64,000 nucleotides of DNA from Methanothrix sp. Lineage in GTDB: Archaea; Halobacteriota; Methanosarcinia; Methanotrichales; Methanotrichaceae. The notes beneath the pieces are model-generated. The model was not told where the DNA came from. It saw only the letters and a list, made by a program, of their open reading frames with translations, and did not search any database. Of this stretch, positions 32,684-40,509 are shown piece by piece (position 1 is the stretch's first letter; the number at the start of each line of letters is the position of its first letter). The stretch covers positions 310,001 through 374,000 of the forward strand of contig NZ_JADJJX010000002.1 of NCBI RefSeq assembly GCF_016706325.1, in the 5' to 3' direction. The position numbers and the translations under genes were made by a program.

Positions 32684-33931
32684 ATGTCCAAATCGAATTC
32701 TTTTGAGATAGCTCAAAGACAGCTTGACGATTGTGCAAAGATCCTGAAGCTCGATCATGGAGTGCATGAATTCCTCCGTCACCCCCAGCGAGAGTTTCAT
32801 GTATCGATTCCCGTGCGTATGGATGATGGCAGCATAAGGATCTTCCAGGGCTTCAGAGTTCAGTATAATGATGCTCTGGGCCCCTGCAAGGGCGGCATAA
32901 GATACCATCCGGATGAGACCATAGATACCGTAAGGGCTCTGGCCGCCTGGATGACCTGGAAGACCTCCCTTCTCGGCCTGCCCCTGGGCGGTGGCAAGGG
33001 CGGAGTGGTGTGCAATCCCAAAGAGCTATCTTTAGGAGAGCAGGAGAGGCTCTGCCGGGGCTATGTCGATATGATCTGGCAGAGCATCGGGCCGGAGAAG
33101 GACATTCCTGCTCCTGATGTCTACACCACCCCCCAGATGATGGCCTGGATGATGGATGAGTACTCAAAATTGACCGGCTCGAACAGCTTCGGCTGTATCA
33201 CCGGCAAGCCGCTATGCGTTGGAGGCTCCTGTGGCAGAAGCGATGCCACCGCCAGGGGAGGGATGTATGCTCTGAGGGAGGCGGCAAAGGAGTTCAAAAT
33301 CGATCTATCCCGGGCCACTATAGCCATTCAGGGATACGGCAATGCCGGCAGCTATGCTCATAGCCTGGCCAAGGAGCTTCTCGGGAGCAAGGTGGTGGCG
33401 TTGAGCGACTCCAAAGGAGGGGCCTTCAATCCCGCCGGGATAGAGCCAGCAGAGGCGTCGAGCGTAAAAGCGGGAACCTCCTCGGTGGCCAATATACCCG
33501 ATGCCAAGAAGATCAGCAATGAAGAGCTCTTGGAGCTGAATGTGGACATTCTCATCGCAGCCGCTTTGGAGAACGTCATCACCAGGGAGAACGCTGGAAA
33601 GATCAAGGCCAAGATCGTCTTGGAGCTGGCCAATGGCCCCACCACCCCGGAGGCAGATGAGATCCTCTTCCAGAATAAGATACATGTCATTCCCGACTTC
33701 CTGGCCAATGCAGGCGGTGTCACTGTATCCTACTTCGAGATGGTGCAGAACATCATGCGCTACTGCTGGTCCTTCGAAGAGGTCTACCAGAGGCTGGACG
33801 AGAGGATGACCATGGCCTATCAGGGTGTCCTGGCCGCCTCCAAGCAATATAATATCAACATGCGTCAGGCAGCCTACACTGTGGCCGTAGCCAGGGTGGT
33901 AGAGGCCATGAAGACCCGCGGCTGGGTATAA
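32684..33931 (+). CDS. gdhA: glutamate dehydrogenase (Glu/Leu/Phe/Val family)
   Basis: The enzyme interconverts glutamate and 2-oxoglutarate plus ammonia. The 415-residue hexameric-type protein has FRVQYNDALGPCKGGIRYHP with Lys69, TWKTSLLGLPLGGGKGGVV with the substrate-binding Lys93 and catalytic Lys105, DIPAPDV, then the NAD(P) Rossmann site IQGYGNAGSYAHSLAKEL. LANGPTTPEAD and NAGGVTVSYFEMVQN complete the family pattern. The start at 32684 is supported by GGAGATGCAATA; the extended frame to 32645 lacks conservation. hisF follows about 100 bases downstream. Confidence 0.96.
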   Translation: MSKSNSFEIAQRQLDDCAKILKLDHGVHEFLRHPQREFHVSIPVRMDDGSIRIFQGFRVQYNDALGPCKGGIRYHPDETIDTVRALAAWMTWKTSLLGLPLGGGKGGVVCNPKELSLGEQERLCRGYVDMIWQSIGPEKDIPAPDVYTTPQMMAWMMDEYSKLTGSNSFGCITGKPLCVGGSCGRSDATARGGMYALREAAKEFKIDLSRATIAIQGYGNAGSYAHSLAKELLGSKVVALSDSKGGAFNPAGIEPAEASSVKAGTSSVANIPDAKKISNEELLELNVDILIAAALENVITRENAGKIKAKIVLELANGPTTPEADEILFQNKIHVIPDFLANAGGVTVSYFEMVQNIMRYCWSFEEVYQRLDERMTMAYQGVLAASKQYNINMRQAAYTVAVARVVEAMKTRGWV

Positions 33932-34030
33932 GAGGGGTATAAGAGAAGATCTCAATGGATGAAAGATAAGAGTATATCGAAATAGGTCCACAGGAGGAGT
34001 CCGTCATATTCGATAATAAGGGAGATAGTT

Positions 34031-34839
34031 ATGCTAAGATCGTCCCCTGCCTGGACGTCAAGGTGGTGGATGGCCGGCCATCGGTGGTCAAGGGTGAGAA
34101 GTTCGTTGATCTGAAAAGGCAGGGCGATCCAGTGGAGCTTGCCCGGCGTTATCAGGATCAAGGGGCTGATGAGCTGATCTTCCTGGACATCACTGCCTCT
34201 CACGAGGGCAGAAAGACCATGGTGGATGTGGCTCGCAGGGTGGCAGATGCAATCGATATCCCCTTTGCTGTAGGAGGGGGCATCTCCTCTCTGGATGGGA
34301 TCGAGCAGATCCTGGAGGCGGGAGCAGATAAGATAGGAATCAATACCGCTGCAGTCAAGAACCCCGATTTTGTGAAGGAGGCTTCGGCTGTTTTTGGATC
34401 AGAGAGAATAACTGTGGCTGTGGATGCTCGCCGGAACACGAATATCCTGTCAGATGTCAACGTTCACCAGATGGAAGACGGCACCAGAGCCTGGTTTGAG
34501 CTGGTGATCTATGGCGGCAGAGAGGCTGTGGGGATAGATGCCATCGAATGGTGCCGGAGGATGGAGGAGCTGGGCGCGGGGGAGATCCTGCTCACCAGCA
34601 TGGACCGGGACGGGACGAATATTGGATACGATCTGCCCCTGACCAAGGCCATCTGCGAGGCTGTGGCCATCCCGGTCATAGCCAGCGGTGGGGCCTCCAC
34701 ACCGCAGCATATCCTGGAGGCCTTCACTGTGGCCAGGGCCGATTCAGCACTGGCTGCGGGGATGTTCCACCGGGGCGAGTATACTGTGGGCCAGGTAAAG
34801 GACTACCTGGAGAGCAGGGGAATCAGGGTAAAAAGGTAA
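34031..34839 (+). CDS. hisF: imidazole glycerol phosphate synthase subunit HisF, frame broken at the start
   Basis: HisF is the cyclase half of IGP synthase in histidine synthesis. The main frame reads IVPCLDVKVVDGRPSVVKG (with the catalytic Asp of CLDVK), FLDITASHEGR, FAVGGGISSLDGIEQ, INTAAVKNPDF, AVDARR, EILLTSMDRDGTN (second catalytic Asp) and VIASGGASTPQHI. No canonical start exists in this frame upstream of CLDVK. An ATG at 34031, eight bases after GGGAG, is in another frame and would join perfectly if one base were present near 34036-34039. A nominal in-frame start at 34063 would delete the catalytic Asp. Confidence 0.9.
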
Positions 34840-34935
34840 GTCAGGATCTGACTCTAATTTAGAAAGGATGATTCCTTCCATCTTCAAAAGAGCATGAGTC
34901 GGCGACACCGGCCATTGGGAGAGCTGGCCGATGTC

Positions 34936-34995
34936 CCATCAAGCCTTTTCCGATCATTCCTTTTCCGGTCATTCCTTTTCCGATCATTCCCGGAT
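34936..34995. repeat. short 15-bp minisatellite
   Basis: About three and a half tandem units of TTTTCCGATCATTCC-type sequence lie between hisF and the secreted-protein gene. The rest of 34840-35065 holds no recognised gene. Confidence 0.85.
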
Positions 34996-35065
34996 GAGGT
35001 GAGCTGCCCGGAATGCTCTACGGCCCGGCATGCTCTACGTCTGCAGAGCCGCCCTTGCCTATACC

Positions 35066-36097
35066 CTACACCGCCTCCACATAGATCTCTTTGGGCACTC
35101 CCGCCTCGAAGTATATGCTGTTCTCAAACATCCAAAAGCCATCCCAGACGCTTATCACGTGACTCTTGCCTCCTTCGAGGCTGAGGTTGTATATGCCGTC
35201 ATATCCAATGCCCACCAGCGCTCCATCCACATAGACCTGGAAGGCGGTTTTGGCCGGATAGAGGATCGATACTGGTGTATTGCCTGCTGAGGGTGTGGCT
35301 GAGGGGCGTGCTGCTGGTGCTGCCGGGATATACTGTCCAGATTGCCCTGTTGCTGCAGGATAGGCGGACGGCTGAGATATCGGGGCCTGAACAAAGGCAT
35401 CGATCACTATGACATTGCTTGGCTGGTTGTTGACCACAAAATAGAGCATATGCCTGCCCACCTCATCAGGGCGGTATTTCATGCTGTTGTATCCCGGCTG
35501 GAACTGATAGAACCTGGAATTTTGGATGCTTGTTCCATTGGAGATGATCTCAAAGAATTCGCCAACCCCCCCTGAGGGAACGTTGCCCACCAGCTCCAGA
35601 GCGACACCCACCGGGCTTACCAGATACTGGGTCCAGTTCTGTGCTCCCCGGATCCAAAGGTCATTGGCCTGAGGAGAGGTGATCAATAGATACTGAGAAT
35701 AAGCCAGCCCCTGGCCGCTTCCATAGTGCAGATAGGAGGGTGGCGAGCGGGCTATATCGAATTTGGCCGGATTGCTGATTATCTCGCTATCCGCTGGCAT
35801 GGCCTGCCTTGAATAGTACTCTTCATAAGGAGCGAATGCCGATGGTGCTATCATCTCTCTGAATACAGTCGGGTTTACGTCATAACGGGGGTAAGATGGA
35901 GCTGGAGCATCCAGCCAGCGAACCATGCCTGCAATACCAGGGTCCATCAATGAAGCCCGGTCGATGGGGGTGACATATGCTCCTTCCAGCCAGTCCACTG
36001 GATATAGCTGGCCTACAGTCGGGGCTGGTCCGCCGTCGGCAGACAGCGCCTGAGGAACAATCATTGCGGCGATCAAGGCCGTTAATATCAATTTCAT
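35066..36097 (-). CDS. secreted or surface protein of unknown function
   Basis: The protein of about 343 residues has a Sec signal peptide (MKLILTALIAAMIVPQALSA, cut near residue 20). The mature part begins with YPVDWLEGAYVTPIDRASLM, has a central beta-rich domain (NDLWIRGAQNWTQYLVSP, LELVGNVPSGGVGEFFEIIS, YFVVNNQPSNVIVIDAFV), a Pro/Ala/Ser-rich linker (about 255-285) and a C-terminal PEGA-like beta domain (FQVYVDGALVGIGYDGIYNL and HVISVWDG). It is probably extracellular. The start at 36097 was preferred over 36112 because it places the signal peptide at the N-terminus. Family not recognised. Confidence 0.75.
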   Translation of the reverse strand: MKLILTALIAAMIVPQALSADGGPAPTVGQLYPVDWLEGAYVTPIDRASLMDPGIAGMVRWLDAPAPSYPRYDVNPTVFREMIAPSAFAPYEEYYSRQAMPADSEIISNPAKFDIARSPPSYLHYGSGQGLAYSQYLLITSPQANDLWIRGAQNWTQYLVSPVGVALELVGNVPSGGVGEFFEIISNGTSIQNSRFYQFQPGYNSMKYRPDEVGRHMLYFVVNNQPSNVIVIDAFVQAPISQPSAYPAATGQSGQYIPAAPAARPSATPSAGNTPVSILYPAKTAFQVYVDGALVGIGYDGIYNLSLEGGKSHVISVWDGFWMFENSIYFEAGVPKEIYVEAV

Positions 36098-36226
36098 GAA
36101 GATCGATCTCATATTTTAACCTCATTTGCATCAAAATTCTTAAAAACAGTGCAGCAGGCATGACCTGAAATATGGAATACCGCAGGAGGCGTGATAGGGG
36201 CGTGGCAAGGGGCATTGTATGCAGTA

Positions 36227-36292
36227 ATGATCCCTGAGTTATCGATCTCTGAGTTGCTATTCCCAGAGTTGCTGATCCCAGTGTTTCTGAAG
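36227..36292. repeat. imperfect 15-bp tandem repeat upstream of the secreted-protein gene
   Basis: Units resembling GAGTTGCTATTCCCA repeat about four times. They lie inside an open frame on the minus strand (36109-36351), whose coding status is doubtful. Confidence 0.6.
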
Positions 36293-36351
36293 AGATAGTT
36301 GAGTTCAAGATCGGCAGCATAACGGGTCGAATTGCTTAGTATATCTGCCAT

Positions 36352-36925
36352 AGTTTCTGACTCCTGCTCTTGCTTTTTTTCAGAGTATTGGGCCTGCAGA
36401 AGCTATCTTCAGCTTTGCATGCAAATCTCCACTCTCAGTTTTAGGGCATTATATGTCAGATTATTCAATAATGCCCAATTATTACTGGTTCGCTTGGACT
36501 TCATCTAATTTAAAACTATTCTATTAAAAATTTTTAAATGTATTGAAGGAATTGATATATATTCGGAGTTAGTGTCCCGAGATTGCTGTAATCTTGTAGC
36601 TATCCTGAATCCTGCTATCATTACTCTAAGTTCATCGTTGAATACTTTTCACTGTTAACCACCCTTCATTTATTTTCATCATGATATGTCCTGCTGATCT
36701 CATCAGGGATTGTTCGCTCGGGAATGTTCCTCAGGTCTGCTTCCGCCCTTCAAATCCTTATTGATGCGCTCAATATGTCTGCTATCGAAGGTTCACTGCA
36801 CCACCGGCTGCCCTCTCTTTCTCTCCCATTGAGATAAAAACAGAAGTTGGAGGGTGCAGAAATTATTTCCGTCAAAGATGCCAATTGGGCTTTTATGGAT
36901 CTGGCGGCGTTCTCTTGGAGAGAAG
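36352..36925. promoter_or_regulatory. gene-free AT-rich region
   Basis: No coding region was recognised in about 570 bases. The left half (36440-36560) is very AT-rich (TTTAAAACTATTCTATTAAA) and probably contains promoters for the leftward secreted-protein gene. TTGGAGAGAAG before 36926 is the ribosome site of the TPR gene on the right. Confidence 0.35.
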
Positions 36926-37744
36926 ATGATGAAAGAAGCTCATAAGGCCTCCCCCACTGCCCGGGAATGGACCGCTCTGGGGGACGACTTATACCGGCAG
37001 GGATTGTTTGCCGAGTCTGCAGAGGCATATGAGAGGGCTTTGGAGATGGATCCGGAGGATAAGGAGTCATGGAACAGCAGAGGCCTTGCCCTCTGCCGCC
37101 AGGGGATGTTGGACAGGGCGGTGGAGTCATTTGAACGAGCGATCGAGATCGATGATCAATACCTGGATGCTCACAACAACATCGGCGTAGTTCATTATCG
37201 GAATCATAGTCACCAAGAGGCCCTGGAGATATTCGATACCATCCTGAAAAGGGATCCAAAATACATCAGAGCCTGGTACAACCGGGGGGTGGTCTTGGAG
37301 AAGATGGAGAGGTTTAAAGAGTCCATAGAGAGCTACGATAAAGCGATTCAAATAGATGCCGAGAAGCCGAGGATCTGGAACAACCGGGGAGCAGTCCTGG
37401 GCAAGATGGGCCGCTATGATGAGGCATTGATCTGCATTGACCGGTCGCTGGCCCTCCAGCCGGAGAACGCTGAGGCCTGGAACAATCGAGGTGCGGCACT
37501 CAGTATGCTGGGCAGATATGATGAGGCATTGGAGGATTTCAACCGGGCAATAGAGATCGATCCTGAGGATTGCGAGGCTTTATGCAATAAAGGCGAGGCC
37601 TTGCGCCAACTGGGCCGGCATGCTCAAGCATTGGAGTGCTTTGAAGCCGCCATCAGATTGGATCCAGGCCATCAGAGGGCACGCAATGGAAGGCTGCTGG
37701 CTCTGAGAGAGGCACGAGAGAATGAAGAGCTGAAGGCCTCATAG
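36926..37744 (+). CDS. tetratricopeptide repeat protein
   Basis: The 272-residue protein is almost entirely TPR: about seven 34-residue units such as AYERALEMDPEDKESWNSRG, SFERAIEIDDQYLDAHNNIG, SYDKAIQIDAEKPRIWNNRG and DFNRAIEIDPEDCEALCNKG, ending in a capping helix (ALREARENEELKAS). It has no signal peptide, membrane segment or enzymatic domain, so it is a cytoplasmic protein-binding scaffold. The start MMKEAHKASP at 36926 has GGAGAG upstream; the extended frame to 36854 has no support. A minisatellite follows the stop directly. Confidence 0.88.
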   Translation: MMKEAHKASPTAREWTALGDDLYRQGLFAESAEAYERALEMDPEDKESWNSRGLALCRQGMLDRAVESFERAIEIDDQYLDAHNNIGVVHYRNHSHQEALEIFDTILKRDPKYIRAWYNRGVVLEKMERFKESIESYDKAIQIDAEKPRIWNNRGAVLGKMGRYDEALICIDRSLALQPENAEAWNNRGAALSMLGRYDEALEDFNRAIEIDPEDCEALCNKGEALRQLGRHAQALECFEAAIRLDPGHQRARNGRLLALREARENEELKAS

Positions 37745-37880
37745 ATTGAAGATCGAAGATCGGAGATTGAAGATCGAAGATTGAAGAAAAAGGTATTCTG
37801 TTCAGCTTTATTCTCAGATCCCCCATTCTCAGATTCTCTCTTCTCACATCTTCCCTTCCCAGACTCTCTCCTCTCAGATG
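37741..37880. repeat. two adjoining degenerate minisatellites
   Basis: From 37741 to 37785 a GAAGATCGAAGATTG-type unit repeats, and from about 37806 to 37880 a CAGATTCTCTCTTCT-type unit repeats. The second tract reaches the 3' end of the R15P isomerase gene and encodes its Glu-rich last residues. Confidence 0.75.
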
Positions 37881-38806
37881 CTCTCCTCTTCCATATCCCA
37901 GCCCAGCCGCTCCCGGATGATCAGATAGCTCATCTCCGGCGGGATTGCTCCTGCCTCGGTGCAGATCAGGTCGATATACTGATGAGGGGTGACATCGAAG
38001 GCTGGATTGCGCACCCGGACGTGGCGGTACCTGGAGATGTCGGCCAGCACCTCCGTCGCCTCTCTCTCCTCGATGGTGACCAGCTCTCCCAGGATGGTCA
38101 TTGGGCTGAACTTATAGGTCTCGGCGGCCACCATGAAGCTTGTTCTGGCCTCACGGGCGCAGAGGGCGATCTGGGCGGTGCCGATCTTGTTGACCAGGGT
38201 GCCGTTGGCAGTGATCACATCCGCCCCCACCACCACCAGGTCCACATCGTTCATGACTGTTCTCACTGCCGAGTCCACAATCAGCTCCGTCTCTATGCCC
38301 ATCTGGTCGAGCATGCCGATGGTGGTGATTCCCTGAAACCGGGGGCGGGACTCTGTGGCGATCACCTGGATATTCTTCCCCGATCTGTGGGCAGCGCTGA
38401 TCACAGAGATGGCAGCATTTGAGTTGCAATGGGTGAGAATGGTATCCCCATCTCTGATCCTACGGCTGCCGATCTGGCCGATCTTTTCCACAGCCCTCCG
38501 GGAGTTCTCAATGAAGCGGTCGGCATTGCTGGCTATGGCCTGCCGGGCGTCATCGATCTCCTCTGCCTCATACTTCATCACCATTCTGATGGCATTGGAG
38601 AGGGAGACGGCTGTAGGCCTGGTCTTGAGGAGCAGGTCTGCAGCCTGGGCGGCCTTCTGGTTGAGGTCATCGAGGCTCTCCGCCTGGACGGAGAGAGCAT
38701 ACTCCTTTAGAGAGGCTGCAGCGGCGGTGGCTATCCGCCCTGCTCCTCTGATCTCCATGCTGCTGATCCTCTCTGCAGTCTCCCTGACCTGATCTATTGG
38801 CTTCAT
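37874..38806 (-). CDS. ribose-1,5-bisphosphate isomerase (aIF-2B-like family)
   Basis: This isomerase turns ribose-1,5-bisphosphate into ribulose-1,5-bisphosphate for form III RubisCO in the archaeal AMP pathway. The 310-residue protein has an N-terminal helical domain (EIRGAGRIATAAAASLKEYA) and the catalytic core DTILTHCNSNAAISVI (catalytic Cys), VIATESRPRFQG, VDLVVVGADVITANGTLVNKIGTAQIAL (catalytic Asp; split here only for reading) and VRNPAFDVTPHQYIDLICTE at the end. The NPAFDVTP ending and the lack of the RGAPALG motif separate it from MtnA, which this window encodes separately. RubisCO is not in view. Confidence 0.88.
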   Translation of the reverse strand: MKPIDQVRETAERISSMEIRGAGRIATAAAASLKEYALSVQAESLDDLNQKAAQAADLLLKTRPTAVSLSNAIRMVMKYEAEEIDDARQAIASNADRFIENSRRAVEKIGQIGSRRIRDGDTILTHCNSNAAISVISAAHRSGKNIQVIATESRPRFQGITTIGMLDQMGIETELIVDSAVRTVMNDVDLVVVGADVITANGTLVNKIGTAQIALCAREARTSFMVAAETYKFSPMTILGELVTIEEREATEVLADISRYRHVRVRNPAFDVTPHQYIDLICTEAGAIPPEMSYLIIRERLGWDMEEESI

Positions 38807-38959
38807 TCAAGGGTTATCTTCGCGGGATGAGGTTAAATCTATTTCCTGTGGTCAGGATTCCCCCCGCCGGCCAACGGGGTGTTCGCTTTGAGAATAACGG
38901 GGGAAGAGTGTAAAAAGATATATCAACATTGAAGTTACATTATGTGATGAGGGATCTTT

Positions 38960-40345
38960 ATGAGAATGGTAACTGCACTGACTGCAATTTTTATTCTATT
39001 TGCATGCATAAATGTATGCTCTTCGACAAATCAATATGATAGTAAAATATTATCAAACATGAATAATTCCAATACCGCGACAAAGCTCCTGGCATTTGCA
39101 TCAATTGCAGATAGGGGTGATGCTGGCCTTGATCTAATGGCCCGGGGGTTCAATTCAGATGATGTGGATTTCAAGGCTTCTGCCTTCATCTGGATGAACA
39201 TAGTGGAGATGGATAATCCCAGGGCATTGGAGCTTCTGGCCGAGTCTCTATCGGGCGGAGATGAGGATACAAGGATTCTGGCAGCTCTTTCTCTCGGCTG
39301 GAAAAGAGATCCAGCGGCTGTGGATTCTCTCATAAAGAGCCTTGAAGATGAGAGTGTTGCTGTCCGAACTCTCTCAGCTATATCCTTGGGATGGATGAGA
39401 GATCCTGCGGCTGTTGATCCTCTCATAAATGGCCTGCAGGATGAGGATGATGATATGCGAATTGCCTGTGCCATGGCTTTGGGCTGGATTAAGGATCCAA
39501 GGGCAGTAGATCCACTCATAAAAAGCCTTGGTGATGAGAATAATGCCATCTGTATCTCTTCGGCTATGGCCTTGGGATGGATAAGAGATCCAAGAGCTGT
39601 CGATCCGCTCATAAATGGCCTGCAGGATGAGGATGATGATATGCGATCTGCTTGCGCCATGGCTCTGGGCTGGATTAAAGACCCAAAGGCGGTCGATCCC
39701 CTCATTCAAGGGCTGACGAATGAATCCTCTCCTCTATGCATTGCACCGATCTCTTTAGCATTCATCAATGATACCAGAGCAATAGAACCAATGATTGAGT
39801 TGCTTGGCAGTTCAACATGCAATGATGATATGATTGCAGGGGCTCTGGCATTCATGGGTGAGCCGGCATTGTACCCGTTGATAGATGTATTGAGTGACAT
39901 CGATGAAAATCCTGAGAAGAGAGCTGCTGCAGCCTCTGCACTGGGGGCTTTAGGTGATATCAGGGCGGTGGATGTCCTTATTCAATCGCTCACAGATGAT
40001 GAGAGCAATATTCGAGCCAGCTCTGCAAAAGCCCTGGGCGATATTCGAGATAATCGAAGCACTGATGCATTGATTTCAGCACTGGATGATGAATACTGGT
40101 TCGTCAGATCCAATGCTGCTATTGCCCTGGGAATGATTGGCAGCTCCAAAGCCTCTGATGCATTGATTGATCATCTCATGTATGATTCTGATCCATTCGT
40201 CAGAGTGAGTTCAGCAGAGGCATTAGGGAGGATTGGCGGCCCAAAGGCAGCAGATGCGCTCATTCAATCGCTCCAGGATGAAGAGAGCTATTATGTCAAA
40301 TCGAAGCTCTCTGTGGCATTAAAGAATATAGTGAAAAATATGTAA
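38960..40345 (+). CDS. secreted HEAT-repeat (PBS lyase-like) protein
   Basis: A signal peptide (about residues 1-22, VTALTAIFILFACINVCSS) precedes about twelve HEAT/PBS-lyase repeats of 31-33 residues, with the core ALGWIKDPRAVDPLIKSL and DEDDDMRIACAMALGWI. Several repeats are near-identical at DNA level (39370-39700), pointing to recent duplication. Such solenoids bind proteins; being exported, this one probably acts outside the membrane. No cohesin, dockerin or anchor is seen. TATA-like AAAAGATATATCAAC lies upstream. The gene ends 165 bases before CRISPR array 1. Confidence 0.85.
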   Translation: MRMVTALTAIFILFACINVCSSTNQYDSKILSNMNNSNTATKLLAFASIADRGDAGLDLMARGFNSDDVDFKASAFIWMNIVEMDNPRALELLAESLSGGDEDTRILAALSLGWKRDPAAVDSLIKSLEDESVAVRTLSAISLGWMRDPAAVDPLINGLQDEDDDMRIACAMALGWIKDPRAVDPLIKSLGDENNAICISSAMALGWIRDPRAVDPLINGLQDEDDDMRSACAMALGWIKDPKAVDPLIQGLTNESSPLCIAPISLAFINDTRAIEPMIELLGSSTCNDDMIAGALAFMGEPALYPLIDVLSDIDENPEKRAAAASALGALGDIRAVDVLIQSLTDDESNIRASSAKALGDIRDNRSTDALISALDDEYWFVRSNAAIALGMIGSSKASDALIDHLMYDSDPFVRVSSAEALGRIGGPKAADALIQSLQDEESYYVKSKLSVALKNIVKNM

Positions 40346-40439
40346 CTACATTCAACCCCAGGTATGAAGCAACCCAGGTATGAAGGGCCACTGATATCAG
40401 ACCATGACCTGCCTTCGGGCGGAGATGAAGTGGCCCCTC

Positions 40440-40466
40440 TATTTTTTCATTTTTCATTTTTTTAAA
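40440..40466 (+). terminator. T-rich terminator between the HEAT gene and array 1
   Basis: ATTTTTTCATTTTTC followed by a run of seven T lies 95 bases after the HEAT-protein stop, a good archaeal termination signal for rightward transcription. Confidence 0.55.
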
Positions 40467-40509
40467 TATCTTGCCGGTTTATTCCGGATTCGATTTGAAA
40501 GGGGCTGCT

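Noticed and set aside
34063..34839. HisF starting at 34063 as a normal gene
   Set aside because: That start removes the catalytic Asp-containing CLDVK segment, which is plainly encoded just upstream.
36109..36351. Minus-strand frame of 80 codons overlapping the secreted-protein start by 4 bases
   Set aside because: It contains an imperfect 15-bp repeat (SNSGNSNSE-like), has no recognisable domain and no clear ribosome site; probably leader DNA, though translational coupling cannot be excluded.
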